64,000 nt of DNA from Xanthomonas sp. GPE 39 (GCF_000963005.1 NZ_JZHZ01000007.1:2633138-2697137), one strand, 5' to 3'; shown: positions 37,918-48,951, counted from the first letter of the stretch. Numbers and translations are program-made. The notes: generated from the letters alone by a model not told the origin.

Positions 37918-39252
37918 TCACTCCGTGGCTACGATTGGCACATGCAATGGCGCAACGGATCTCGCCAAAGACGGCGACACCGACGCATCGAGTTCGACCG
38001 AGGAAACCTCCTCATCGACGGACAATTGCCGCCAGCGGTTCTCGACAATGCTGGCCAAGCCCGCAGGACTCTCATCGAAATGATGGCCACCATGCAACTC
38101 CACGACCTGCACACCACGCGTGCGCAGGGACGGACACAATGTCCGCTTCTCCTTGTCGCCGTAGACGCACAGCAACTGCGACGGAGCGATGCGTGCCACT
38201 TCAGGCAACACCGCTAGCGCGTCGTCGGTTTCGCCCAACTGCAGCCAGCCGCGCACGCGAATCTGGAAATCGGCCTTGTCCGCAAGACCCAGCAATGCCA
38301 ACAATCCGACCTCGGACTGCTGCGAGGGTGGCAGACGGTTGTACATGAAGGGTAAGGTCGCCGCGCCGAAGGAATAACCGACCAACAAAATCTTCTGCGG
38401 ACGCCACCGCTGCTGATAATCGGCGATGACCCGGCCAAGGTCGGCGCTGGCCTGCGCGGGCGACTTGACCCGCCAAAAATAGCGCAGGCTATCCCAGCCG
38501 ACCACGGCGATGCCGCGATGTTGAAGGGCTTCGGCAATCCCCTTGTCGATGTCGCGCCAGCCGCCATCACCGGACAACACGATGGCCAGCGGCGCACCCG
38601 CCTTTGGAACAGACAATTCGACCAACGGCAGATCATCCAGCGCACCGCCACGCCCAGAGGCATGCAAGTGCGCGGCCACACGCGTGGCTAGTGCCGCCTC
38701 CAGTGTGCCGGTGGTCGGCGCGGCCACGCTATCGACGAAACTCTGCACTGGGATGGCACCGCCGCGACCAGCACACACCTCGGTAGGCATCGGCGCCACG
38801 CTCACGGCACCGCCCAGGGTCGCGCCGGGCGCGGCACCGACGATACGCTCGGCCAGCGTCGCCATGCTTCCAGTCCCGGCCAACATTGGCAAAAAATAGC
38901 TATCGCCGTGTAATTGACGCTGCAGGTGCCGGCTCAGGTGCTCCGCATCGCGCCAGGCTTTATCGCAACCATGTCCAGCACGCCCCAAGTGCTTGAGATA
39001 ACGCTCGCCATCGACCACCGCGACCAGCGCTCCGGCGGCGGCGATGCGCGTCGCCGCGTCATGGCGTTGCTCGGTACTGCCGTTGGCAAGCAGGATCACC
39101 AATCCTTGCGGCACTGCCGGCGGATACACCAGTGTCGTACGGCCGTAACCCTTACTGTGCTGTGTGCCCGCTGGAAAATAATAGCGAAACAGTGCATAGC
39201 CACTCAGCCCCAACACGATGCACGTCAACAGCAAGATTCTTAGCAATTTCAT
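37918..39252 (-). CDS. acvB: AcvB/VirJ-family periplasmic alpha/beta hydrolase
   Basis: About 444 aa from the ATG at 39252; a TTG at 39276 would extend by eight residues. An N-terminal helix (LLLTCIVLGLSGYAL) exports or anchors it. The C-terminal VirJ domain has LSGDGGWRDIDKGIAE, GWDSLRYFW, the nucleophile elbow LVGYSFGAATLPF (GxSxG) and the His in LHGGHHFDESP. AcvB/VirJ proteins hydrolyse lysyl-phosphatidylglycerol in Agrobacterium and affect T4SS-dependent virulence and acid tolerance. The usual partner LpiA/MprF is not in the window. Confidence 0.85.
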   Translation of the reverse strand: MKLLRILLLTCIVLGLSGYALFRYYFPAGTQHSKGYGRTTLVYPPAVPQGLVILLANGSTEQRHDAATRIAAAGALVAVVDGERYLKHLGRAGHGCDKAWRDAEHLSRHLQRQLHGDSYFLPMLAGTGSMATLAERIVGAAPGATLGGAVSVAPMPTEVCAGRGGAIPVQSFVDSVAAPTTGTLEAALATRVAAHLHASGRGGALDDLPLVELSVPKAGAPLAIVLSGDGGWRDIDKGIAEALQHRGIAVVGWDSLRYFWRVKSPAQASADLGRVIADYQQRWRPQKILLVGYSFGAATLPFMYNRLPPSQQSEVGLLALLGLADKADFQIRVRGWLQLGETDDALAVLPEVARIAPSQLLCVYGDKEKRTLCPSLRTRGVQVVELHGGHHFDESPAGLASIVENRWRQLSVDEEVSSVELDASVSPSLARSVAPLHVPIVATE

Positions 39253-39585
39253 CAACAGATAGCCATACAGGCGCAACAGAGCGAGTTAGGGGTAAGCGAG
39301 AGAAATTACGAGATCCGCATAGTTGGACTTCCCCGAAACTCCAATCGGCAGATGCGCTAGGTCAACGTCATGCCACGGATGCGCGCGAGTACAAAGCCAA
39401 TCCGCGCCGCGCCGCCATGCCTGACAACATAACCTTTCTAAGCTAATGCGCAAATCAGCGGGAGGCGGCATCACCACATCGCACCGACACATAGCGTGAA
39501 CGAAGCAGAAATGAGCTGCAATCGTTCAGCAGTAAGTCAACAAGTCGATGATGAAAACCGATACGCAGAACACACTGAACGGCGT
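39253..39585. other. Intergenic, no gene seen
   Basis: About 330 bp between acvB and rodA with no credible coding frame. It holds the acvB promoter and the end of the mre/mrd transcript. A short hairpin, ACTGAAC/GTTCAGT, overlaps the rodA stop at ~39572-39588. Confidence 0.35.
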
Positions 39586-40692
39586 TCAGTAGCCATGCAC
39601 TGGACGATAGGATTTCACCGCCATGACCAAGCCTAGCCCGGCCAACAGCGACACCGCCGAGGTACCGCCGTAGCTCATCAACGGCATTGGCACGCCGACC
39701 ACCGGCAACACCCCGGAAATCATGCCGCCGTTGACCAACACATACACGAAGAACGCCAGCCCGGTGGCACCGGCCAGCAGGCGCGAGAAGGTATCGCGGG
39801 CCTGCGTCGCGATCCACAAACAACGCCCGATCACCACCATGTACAAGGTCAGCACGGTGGCGACGCCGATCCAGCCGAATTCCTCGCTGAGCACGGAGAA
39901 GGCGAAATCGGTGGTCTGCTCCGGGATGAAGTTCAGATGCGACTGCGAGCCCAAGCCCCAGCCTTTGCCGTGCAGGCCGCCGGAACCGATCGCGATCTTG
40001 GACTGGATGATGTTCCAACCGGCACCGAGCGCGTCGCTCTCCGGATTGAGGAACATCATGATGCGGTCTTTTTGGTAAGGCCGTAGCAGCCAGTACCAGG
40101 CCACCGGCGCCGCCGCGGCAACACCGCCGACGGCAATGCCCACCCACCACCACGGCAACCCCGCCAGCAACATGACGAAACCGCCACTGGCGGCGATCAA
40201 CACGCCCGTACCGAAATCCGGCTGCAGCATGATGAGCGCAGTCGGGATGCCGATGATGGTCGCACTGACCAGTACAGTAGGAATCCGCGGCGGCAACGGC
40301 ACGCGGTGCAGGTACCAGGCCACCATCATCGGCATGCTGATCTTCAGCAGTTCGGCCGGCTGCAGATAGAACAGCTTCAAATTCAGCCACTGCCGACCGT
40401 ATTTGCCAGTGCCCAGCACGAACACCGCCAGCAGCGGCAGCATCGAAAACGTATAGATCAGCGGCGTCCATGCGCGTAAACGCAACGTCGAGACCCGCGA
40501 CAGAGCCCACATCGCCACCGCTCCGATTGCAAAACGTGCCCCCTGCGCCATGACCAGATGGTTGCCGCCAGCGCTCTTGAGCACGGCCAGCCCCATCACC
40601 ATCAGCGCTCCCAAGGCCAGGCACATCACCCAGTCCAGGGTGCGGGCGAAACGGCCACCGATCTCGACAAGCCAGCGCAGGAAATCCTTCAT
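39586..40692 (-). CDS. mrdB: Rod-shape SEDS glycosyltransferase RodA
   Basis: 368 aa with ~10 membrane helices of the FtsW/RodA/SpoVE family. RodA polymerises glycan strands from lipid II for elongation, acting with PBP2. Motifs LKIFYLQPAELLKI-like segment (NLKLFYLQPAELLKISM), LQPDFGTGVLI and SHLNFIPEQTTDFAFSVLSEE as pieces, and LPLMSYGGTSAVSLL near the C terminus. Its start overlaps the PBP2 stop by four bases. Confidence 0.95.
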   Translation of the reverse strand: MKDFLRWLVEIGGRFARTLDWVMCLALGALMVMGLAVLKSAGGNHLVMAQGARFAIGAVAMWALSRVSTLRLRAWTPLIYTFSMLPLLAVFVLGTGKYGRQWLNLKLFYLQPAELLKISMPMMVAWYLHRVPLPPRIPTVLVSATIIGIPTALIMLQPDFGTGVLIAASGGFVMLLAGLPWWWVGIAVGGVAAAAPVAWYWLLRPYQKDRIMMFLNPESDALGAGWNIIQSKIAIGSGGLHGKGWGLGSQSHLNFIPEQTTDFAFSVLSEEFGWIGVATVLTLYMVVIGRCLWIATQARDTFSRLLAGATGLAFFVYVLVNGGMISGVLPVVGVPMPLMSYGGTSAVSLLAGLGLVMAVKSYRPVHGY

Positions 40693-42749
40693 CGTTCGTC
40701 CGGGATCTCGTCTGGAATCGGTGGCGGCGCCGACGGCAACGGCACCGCTGCGGCATCCACCTCGGTCTGACCGATCAGCACCGGGCGCTCACCCACCGAC
40801 AAGGCAACCGCATCGGCGGCGGCACGCGAACGCGGGTCTTCGGCATAGTAGAGCCGGCTGCCGAATGCGGTGGCACCGCGCAGACTATCCAACGGCTCGA
40901 TACCGGCAGGCAAGCGCCCGAGCAGCCAAGCATCGAAGATCTTGCGCGCAATCGGCGCAGCGGTGCTGGCACCGTAACCGCCGCCCTCCACCGCGATGGC
41001 CAGAGCGATGGTCGGATGGTCTGCCGGGGCAAAGCCCTCAAACAGCGAACGGTGACGCAGGTGCATCGGCAGGTTGCGCGGGTCCACCGCAGCCATCCCC
41101 TTGCGGCTGACCACCTGCGCAGTGCCGGTCTTGCCCGCCATCTGGTAGGGCGCACCAACGCTGATGGAATAACCACTACCACCTGGACGCATGGTGTCCA
41201 TCATGCCTTCGCGCACCGCCTGCAGGTTGCCAGGATTGTCGCTGATCGGCTTGCCTGGTCCGATCGGTATCGGCTTCCATGGCTGATCGAACACCTCGCG
41301 CGTCGCCATCACCAGATGCGGCGCGCGCAACCGACCGTCGGCGATCCCTGCCACCCCGCGCGCCAATTGCAGCGGTGTCACCTTCCAGTCACCCTGGCCG
41401 ATGGCAATGTTGACCGTATCACCGGGATACCATGTTTCCTTGCGACTCTTCGCCTTGTAGGCCGGCGACGGCACGATGCCGCCGGTCTCGCCGATCAGGT
41501 CGATGCCGGTCGGACTACCGAAACCATAGCGGGTCATGTACTGGTCGACCTTGGTAATGCCCATGTCGACGGCCAGCTTGTAGTAGTAGGTATTCACCGA
41601 TTGGGCGATCGACTTGCGCAGGTCGGTCCAACCGTGCCCGCCACGATGCGAGTCGCCCCAGCCACGACTGACCCCTGGCAGATAGAACATGCCGGTGGAC
41701 AATATCTTGTCCTCCGGGCGGCGGGTACCGCTATCCAGACCGGCCAGGCCCATGAACGGCTTGATCGTCGAACCCGGGGCCACGCCCCCCAACACCAGTC
41801 GGTTGAATTGCGGCCGCGACGGATCGCTGTTGAGCGCCTGAAAATCCGCGTGGGAAATGCCGTTGACGAATAGATTCGGGTCGTAAGCCGGCAGGCTGAC
41901 CATCGCCAGGATTTCACCCGTCCGCGGATCGAGGGCGATCGCCGACCCCTGATAGTCGCCGAACGCAGCCACCATGGCGCGCTGCAGATCGGCGTCGATG
42001 GAAAGCCGCAGATCGGCACCGGACTGCGCCGGCACCCGGCCGACGGTACGAATCGCACGGCCCTGCACGTTGGTTTCGACCTGCTCGTAACCGATCTTGC
42101 CGCGCAGTTGCTCCTCGTAATACCGCTCCAATCCGGATTTACCGATATGGGTCAGCGCGGCATTGCCCTCGCCCAGCGTCTCCAGATCCTTCTCATCGAT
42201 ACGACCGACGTAGCCGATGATGTGCGCAAACAGGTCGCCATAGGGATAGTGGCGCGTCAGATACGGCTCCAGCTCCACGCCCGGGAAGCGCCAGCGATCC
42301 ACCGCGAAACGCGCACGCTCCTCTTCGCTGACCCGCAGTTTCAATGTAATCGGAAGAAAGCTGCGGCTCACCTTGCGCGCGGCCTTGAAGTGCTCGATGT
42401 CCTCGGGCGACAGTGCGATGACCTTGCTCAAGGCAGCCAACAGCGCGTCCATGTCCGTGACCTTGTCCGGGGTCACGTCGAGCCTGAACGCGGGGAGATT
42501 CTCCGCCAACAGGCGACCGTTGCGGTCGTAGATCATGCCGCGCCCAGGCACCACCGGCCGCGGCTTGATCCGGTTGGAGTCCGAACGCGTGGCGTAGACA
42601 TCGTGGTCAAGCACCTGCAGCTTGAAGTACCAACCACCCAAGCCCAGCAATGCGAACAACACCCCCAGGAAACCCAGAGCCGCACGGCGCCGAAACTGCT
42701 CGGCCTCGGCATGTGGATTCTTTTGCGCGTGGCGCGTGTTCAGAGCCAT
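40689..42749 (-). CDS. mrdA: Penicillin-binding protein 2
   Basis: 686 aa from the ATG at 42749; upstream in-frame sequence overlaps mreD and is not part of it. One N-terminal helix (AALGFLGVLFALLGLGGWYF), the class B dimerisation domain, then the transpeptidase with the Ser in PGSTIKPFMG, the SxN in AQSVNTYYY and KTG in GKTGTAQVVS. It crosslinks peptidoglycan in the elongasome with RodA. The C terminus has a Pro-rich tail (SAPPPIPDEIPDER). Confidence 0.95.
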   Translation of the reverse strand: MALNTRHAQKNPHAEAEQFRRRAALGFLGVLFALLGLGGWYFKLQVLDHDVYATRSDSNRIKPRPVVPGRGMIYDRNGRLLAENLPAFRLDVTPDKVTDMDALLAALSKVIALSPEDIEHFKAARKVSRSFLPITLKLRVSEEERARFAVDRWRFPGVELEPYLTRHYPYGDLFAHIIGYVGRIDEKDLETLGEGNAALTHIGKSGLERYYEEQLRGKIGYEQVETNVQGRAIRTVGRVPAQSGADLRLSIDADLQRAMVAAFGDYQGSAIALDPRTGEILAMVSLPAYDPNLFVNGISHADFQALNSDPSRPQFNRLVLGGVAPGSTIKPFMGLAGLDSGTRRPEDKILSTGMFYLPGVSRGWGDSHRGGHGWTDLRKSIAQSVNTYYYKLAVDMGITKVDQYMTRYGFGSPTGIDLIGETGGIVPSPAYKAKSRKETWYPGDTVNIAIGQGDWKVTPLQLARGVAGIADGRLRAPHLVMATREVFDQPWKPIPIGPGKPISDNPGNLQAVREGMMDTMRPGGSGYSISVGAPYQMAGKTGTAQVVSRKGMAAVDPRNLPMHLRHRSLFEGFAPADHPTIALAIAVEGGGYGASTAAPIARKIFDAWLLGRLPAGIEPLDSLRGATAFGSRLYYAEDPRSRAAADAVALSVGERPVLIGQTEVDAAAVPLPSAPPPIPDEIPDER

Positions 42750-42750
42750 G

Positions 42751-43236
42751 CTACTTGCCTCGACGGCCCAGCCGCAGCCTATCCAGCAACACGAACAACG
42801 GCGGCCATAGCAGCATGCCCAACAGCGGCGCCCACCAATAGTTCCAAGGCAGGATCGGCTCGCCGATCGACAAATGCACCGCCGCAGCGACAATACGATC
42901 GTTGAGCAGCAACCCGCCGATCACCAGTGCCTGCTGCGACATCGGAAAGAAACGGATACGCGCGCGGAACCGCTGCAGGATGAAACTCAGGATCACCAGC
43001 CGCAAGGCCTGTTCGCCCAGCACTCCACCGTCAAGTAGATCGGCAAGTACACCGACCACAAACGCGAAACCCAGGCCGATCTTGTCCGGTGTCTCGATCA
43101 CCCAATACGCCAGCGCCAACGCCAACCAGTATGGCCGTAGCGGCTGTAACGCCAGCGGCAGCGGCATCAGGCCCAGCAGCAGGGCCACAATCACGCTGAC
43201 CGGCAGAACCCAGCCTCTGGTGCGTAGACGGCTCAT
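42751..43236 (-). CDS. mreD: Rod-shape protein MreD
   Basis: 161 aa with five hydrophobic helices, the usual MreD size. It links MreC to the RodA-PBP2 machine in the inner membrane. WVLPVSVIVALLLGLMPL opens it, and PDKIGLGFAFVVGVLADLL in the middle is typical. It abuts mrdA by one base and overlaps mreC by four. Confidence 0.9.
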   Translation of the reverse strand: MSRLRTRGWVLPVSVIVALLLGLMPLPLALQPLRPYWLALALAYWVIETPDKIGLGFAFVVGVLADLLDGGVLGEQALRLVILSFILQRFRARIRFFPMSQQALVIGGLLLNDRIVAAAVHLSIGEPILPWNYWWAPLLGMLLWPPLFVLLDRLRLGRRGK

Positions 43237-44387
43237 GGCTGCGACTCCTGCTGTGCAGGGACTGGCACTGCCGCGGGAGTTGGAGGTTGAGTGCGAACGG
43301 GGACCACGGGATGCGGAGCGTTGCTTGAGCCTGTGGACTGCAGATTGCCCGTGGAGGGCGGGGACAGCGCCGGAGCACGAGAGGAATCTGCTCGCGGAGC
43401 ACTGCTCGCCGAGACATGGGCCTGGGCCTCAATCGGGGGATTCGCCGCAGCGGCGGATTGAGAATCAGAGGCATGCGTCGCTGGCACCGCGCCGCGCCCC
43501 GCGTCCTGCTGCCCAGCCGGCATCAACGCAGCTCCCAGCCTCGGCTTGTCAACCAGTCCGGGCTTGAGCAACAACACATCCCGCCCACGATCAAGCTTCG
43601 CCGCAGGCTTCAACTCACCGACCAAGAAGGCATGGGTGTCGTCGGGACGCAACGCGGAGATGGTGCCCACCGGGAAACCCGCCGGAAAGCGCCCACCCAG
43701 GCCGGAAGTCACGATCTCATCGCCCACTTCGACCCCAGCACTGAGCGGAATGTCACGCAGCTCCAAGCTATTACCGCGGCCGTAGACGATCAGGCGCACA
43801 CCGTTGCGCGCCACCGTCACCGGCACCGCATGGTCCGGATCGGTCAATAACAACACGGTGGAATGCAACGGCGTCACCGCGATCACCTGCCCCATCAGGC
43901 CACCAGCATCGATCACCGACTGACCGAGGCGCACGCCATCGCGGCTGCCAGCGTCGAGCACTAGGCGTTGACGGGTCGGATCCAGGTCGATGTCCAGAAT
44001 CGGTGCCAGTTGCACGTCCAGGCCGCGGTGTTCAGCCACCCCGAGCAGTTCGCGCAATTGCGCGTTGTCCAACGCTGCGGTCTGCAGACGGGTCAAACGC
44101 GCCTTGGCGATCAACAACTGGTTACGCAGCGCAGTATTCTCCCTGACTAACTGGGCATGACTGGCGGCATTTTCCTGCACCTGCGTGCCTAACCGCCCGG
44201 GCAGGCCGGCCAATGCCCAGATCGGCTGTACCAGCAGCGTCGCCTGACCCCGCAAACGCGCCAACCAATCGACACGCGTGCCGAGCACGATCAGCACCAG
44301 CGCCATCGCCAAGTACGCCAACAGACGCGGTGTACTCGGAGATTCGCCAGAACGGGCAGTGACTGGAGGACCGGCGTAAGGAGGCAC
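43233..44387 (-). CDS. mreC: Rod-shape protein MreC
   Basis: 384 aa. One N-terminal helix (LAYLAMALVLIVLGT), a coiled coil (~70-105, NAASHAQLVRENTALRNQLL), then the beta-domain with VLDAGSRDGVRLGQSVID, GRGNSLELRDIPL and GDEIVTSGLGGRFPAG. The last ~95 residues (~290-384) are a low-complexity Pro/Ala/Ser/Gln tail not found in the E. coli protein, perhaps an interaction arm. It forms the periplasmic scaffold of the elongasome. 186 bp separate it from mreB. Confidence 0.93.
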   Translation of the reverse strand: MPPYAGPPVTARSGESPSTPRLLAYLAMALVLIVLGTRVDWLARLRGQATLLVQPIWALAGLPGRLGTQVQENAASHAQLVRENTALRNQLLIAKARLTRLQTAALDNAQLRELLGVAEHRGLDVQLAPILDIDLDPTRQRLVLDAGSRDGVRLGQSVIDAGGLMGQVIAVTPLHSTVLLLTDPDHAVPVTVARNGVRLIVYGRGNSLELRDIPLSAGVEVGDEIVTSGLGGRFPAGFPVGTISALRPDDTHAFLVGELKPAAKLDRGRDVLLLKPGLVDKPRLGAALMPAGQQDAGRGAVPATHASDSQSAAAANPPIEAQAHVSASSAPRADSSRAPALSPPSTGNLQSTGSSNAPHPVVPVRTQPPTPAAVPVPAQQESQP

Positions 44388-44573
44388 GGATCAGAGCCGG
44401 AAGTCGAAAAAAAGAAAAACGGAACAACACACCAAGTCAGCGCAACGCGGGCACCCGGCCCGGCCAGGATCAGGTGCGCACAGACACGGGACAGTCGGCG
44501 GCATCTCTGGGCGAGCACCCAGGACACCCACGCCATGCCTTCCTCGCCGATCGCCCATTTCCAGCCTCGGCCA

Positions 44574-45689
<1,116 letters not shown>

Positions 45690-45879
45690 CTAGCCTAGCA
45701 ACCCCCCACGGACCGGGCAAGGAAATTCTGCGGCAAACCGCATACCTAGCAGGCCCTGCAAGGACCACCCCCTCGCGATGGTGGCCCTGCCAAGCCGCAG
45801 CCGTTACCCTTTGCGCCGGGGCGATGCCGCGCCTCGCCCGTCTGAATACGGGTTCACCCCCTTCGCCAAGGCCTACCCG

Positions 45880-46812
45880 ATGTCCGTATTGATCTGTGGC
45901 TCTCTTGCTTTCGACACCATCATGGTGTTCCCGGACCAGTTCAAGAACCACATTTTGCCGGACAAGGTACACATCCTGAATGTGTCGTTTCTGGTCCCCC
46001 GGATGCGACGCGAGTTCGGCGGCTGCGCCGGCAATATTGCCTACAACCTGCATCTGCTCGGCGGCCACCCAATCCCGATGGGCACGGTAGGCGAGGATTT
46101 CGGCCCCTATCGGGAGCATTTCCAGTCGCTGGGCATCGACTTGTCTCGGGTCAAAGTGATCGACGGGCTGTTCACCCCGCAAGCCTTCATCACCACCGAC
46201 CACGACAACAATCAGATCACTGCATTCCACCCAGGCGCGATGATGCGCAGCTACGAAAACCACGTCAAAGACGTGCCGGGGGTAACCCTGGGCCTGGTCG
46301 GCCCCGATGGGCGCGAAGGCATGATCCAAAATGCCGAGGAGTTCGCCGCTAGCGGCATCCCCTTCATCTTCGACCCAGGCCAGGCCATGCCGCTGTTCAA
46401 CGGTGCGGAACTGCGCACCTTCATCGAACAGTCCGACTACGTCGTGGTCAACGACTACGAGTCCAATCTCCTGCAGGAGCGCACCGGCTGGAACGAACGT
46501 GACATCGTCTCGCGCGTGCATGCTTACATCACCACGCAAGGCCCGCAGGGTGCGTTGGTGCGCACCCCAGAGAAAACCTACGACATCCCACCGGCACACG
46601 AACGCCGCGTGGTCGACCCGACCGGTTGCGGCGACGCCTTCCGCGCAGGAATGATCTTCGGCCTGCAACGCGGCTGCGACTGGCTGACCATCGGGCGCAT
46701 TGGCAATCTGATGGGCGCGTTGAAAGTGGAACACCCAGGCACACAGAACCAGCGCTTCGACTTCAACGATTTCAACGACCAATTCAAACAGCAATTCGGC
46801 TACACGCTGTAG
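45880..46812 (+). CDS. PfkB-family kinase, adenosine-kinase-like
   Basis: 310 aa from the ATG at 45880 (MSVLICGSLAFDTIMVF). Ribokinase/PfkB fold with GGCAGNIAYNLHLLGG for the sugar site and the catalytic DPTGCGDAFRAGMIFG with its Asp. Sequence character is that of the proteobacterial adenosine kinase/sugar kinase subgroup that sits opposite mreB. Substrate not certain: adenosine is the likely one. It diverges from mreB. Confidence 0.88.
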   Translation: MSVLICGSLAFDTIMVFPDQFKNHILPDKVHILNVSFLVPRMRREFGGCAGNIAYNLHLLGGHPIPMGTVGEDFGPYREHFQSLGIDLSRVKVIDGLFTPQAFITTDHDNNQITAFHPGAMMRSYENHVKDVPGVTLGLVGPDGREGMIQNAEEFAASGIPFIFDPGQAMPLFNGAELRTFIEQSDYVVVNDYESNLLQERTGWNERDIVSRVHAYITTQGPQGALVRTPEKTYDIPPAHERRVVDPTGCGDAFRAGMIFGLQRGCDWLTIGRIGNLMGALKVEHPGTQNQRFDFNDFNDQFKQQFGYTL

Positions 46813-47213
46813 TCCCACGACGGCAGCGACAGCGGCCCTCCACCCAGGACTACCGAACCAAGGCGGAGTGCCCTGAGCCATTACATGAGCTATCAAATAA
46901 TCCAGCATGACAATGCTGGCGATCAGAGATAGCTCGCGCAACAGATCATGCTACGCCTGTTAGATATGGAAATTCAAAATACAAGGCACAGCATGCTTTG
47001 ATACTTGATGCCAACACATGTATCAAACATCCACAATAGTCAGTGCTGACACATCTAGCGAGCCAGGGTGCTGAACCACGAGCCACCCTGGCCGCCCCGA
47101 AGGTGACTCACCACCATTCGGAGCCACCCAACATCACATCCAGCGCCACTCCATGACAGTGACAACTGGGTAGAACCTCATTTTCAGCCAAGCAAATCCT
47201 AGCCAATTCAAGC
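46813..47213. other. Intergenic, start of the right accessory region
   Basis: No gene in 400 bp. Base composition falls here. Two hairpins are seen: CCAGCAT/ATGCTGG at ~46902-46919, and GCCAGGGTG (47062-47070) with CACCCTGGC (47084-47092), either of which may end the kinase or protease transcript. No copy of the tRNA-Lys 3' end was seen. Confidence 0.45.
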
Positions 47214-48029
47214 TCAGCTTTTGACCATTCTGATCACCCAGAAATCGGCTGCCAACTGAGGATTAAGCAGATAATCATAGGGCATTAAAAAATACCCCTT
47301 ATCCCCAAGCGTATCCCCCCATGAGTTACGGATACGGAACAGCTGTGTGCTGTCGTCATATCCGACGCATAGGACCGCATGCCCCCCGACCAGCTTATCT
47401 TTCTTAGTTGGCATTGGGATCTGCGTGGCGGGAGGCAGAGCACTATGCAGCCAGTTGTCGTAGAGCTGGAATCCGAACACAAAGGGAGCACCACTGGCAA
47501 TACAGGCTTTCAGGTGAGAAATATCTTGATGGACGCGCTCATAGCGGGTAATGACATGCTTGAACGCCTCCTTATAGCATGCCGCATTGGGCATTTCTCT
47601 TGCTGGAGCGCCTGGAGGGAACACGCCTCCGTCATGCGCAGGCGGCGTATCGTTATACGGCCATTCCGTCTCCTGGCAGACACCGAGCTTATGCAGCACT
47701 TTTATCCCGTCGCGCAACATAGCTCCGGAATCACAATCCACACTGCCCTCAATGACGCGCTCGTTGTAGTAAATAAACAGGCGTGATGGAATAAAATCTG
47801 GCGACTCATTATGAGTAGCCCTCTCATACTGCACAGCACCTGCCAGGGCATTTGCCGTACAGGAACTAATCCGACCTTGATCATAAACTGGAAAATCCGG
47901 CGCCAGGTCGACAGCAGGCGGTAGCTTACGCATCAAATTTTCATCCGGACTGTAATGAAAGTCACGAATGTCCGGAATGTCAGCCACATACCCAAGCCGG
48001 GATTTTATTCTTCTGGTGAGTTTTTCCAC
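47214..48029 (-). CDS. Papain-like (C1) cysteine protease, xylellain-like
   Basis: 271 aa from a GTG at 48029, chosen because GAGGA lies just upstream; a TTG at 48056 would add nine residues, and a stop lies above it. C1A catalytic residues are complete: oxyanion Q51 (VYDQG), C57 (ISSCTANA), H217 (GGHAVLCVGYDD) and N235 (RNSWGD). The propeptide-like N terminus is short and no signal peptide is seen. It resembles xylellain, the papain-like protease of Xylella. Substrates unknown; extracellular protein or host targets have been suggested for relatives. AT-richer than the core; lone gene in accessory DNA. Confidence 0.85.
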   Translation of the reverse strand: MEKLTRRIKSRLGYVADIPDIRDFHYSPDENLMRKLPPAVDLAPDFPVYDQGRISSCTANALAGAVQYERATHNESPDFIPSRLFIYYNERVIEGSVDCDSGAMLRDGIKVLHKLGVCQETEWPYNDTPPAHDGGVFPPGAPAREMPNAACYKEAFKHVITRYERVHQDISHLKACIASGAPFVFGFQLYDNWLHSALPPATQIPMPTKKDKLVGGHAVLCVGYDDSTQLFRIRNSWGDTLGDKGYFLMPYDYLLNPQLAADFWVIRMVKS

Positions 48030-48056
48030 AATTTCCTCGTCATGTTGGCGACGCAA

Positions 48057-48640
48057 GCAAAATGGTTAGAAATATCTTCCACGAGTTCAGCGATCAGCAC
48101 CCGTATCATCAGACTCTTCATTCTTCACACTTTCTGAAGAATGCTCTGCATACCGACTTTATGCATTGGTTTCGACAAGTTGAAATTACACTGCTAACGA
48201 GATTAGGACAAGACGGTTAGATCCGAAATTCATTTGCGGTTCTAACCGATCGTAACGATTTTTCGCTCTCCAGGCAGACGTTTTTTCACCAAGGCCAGCG
48301 AGCGTCGCAAAGCTTTCCTGCTACGCATCGCGCAGCCTTCTGACTGAAATGCAGATCTGACCAACGCAGACTATGCTTTGTGCCGCAGGCGTCGATTAAC
48401 GTTAATAAGTGGTATTCCACCACACAGCATGACGAAGCCATCGTTGCAAGCCTTTCAGACTTTCCGCTGTACGCCACTGTCTGTCCGAGCGACGCCAGCG
48501 CGCACCCGATAGCGCGCCTCCGCGACTCCTACAACGTTTTGTGACCAACAAGTTATTTTTAAAATCAGCGCTCACACTCAGCGACGATGCGTTGACGCCG
48601 ACTGACCAAGGCCCTGCGATGCTCGCCGATGCAACAGGTC
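48057..48640. other. Non-coding, protease upstream region
   Basis: AT-rich and without credible genes. It must hold the protease promoter. A short hairpin ATTCTTC/GAAGAAT lies at ~48118-48141. Confidence 0.4.
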
Positions 48641-48689
48641 CAACCTAGACGGAGAGCGGTAACATTTCGGTCGCGACGCGTCCGGTATC

Positions 48690-48951
48690 GACGTGACCAA
48701 ACACGGCTCGCGGCCGGCATCGGCAAGGCAGAATTTCAGCTCCAGTATCTACGCGCGAAAGCCGGTACGAACAAGGTCGATTCGAGCGTGGACAGGCGCT
48801 CAGCAAGTCGCCGCTGGATTCCGCATGGCAGCGACTCATGGAAAAACGGCCACCAAGTCGAAACCCACTAGTGCGCGAGGAGGACCACTTCACGCTGCAA
48901 GGCACAGCGGACAGCGAGGTGAATCGCCCAGGCTTCCGTAGACACTCATAA
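48690..48951 (+). pseudogene. Possible gene remnant ending at the repeat
   Basis: The plus-strand frame ending in the TAA at 48949-48951 reads as protein-like for about 75 codons back to near 48716: ISAPVSTRESRYEQGRFERG, ALSKSPLDSAWQRLMEKRPP, NPLVREEDHFTLQGTADSE and the end RPGFRRHS. A TGA lies in frame just upstream, so the 5' part is missing or broken. No family named. The last eight codons are the start of the dispersed repeat. Confidence 0.35.

Noticed and set aside
46902-46919. Short hairpin as the left end of the island
   Set aside because: Seven-base stem with no matching repeat near tRNA-Lys; treated as a possible terminator only.
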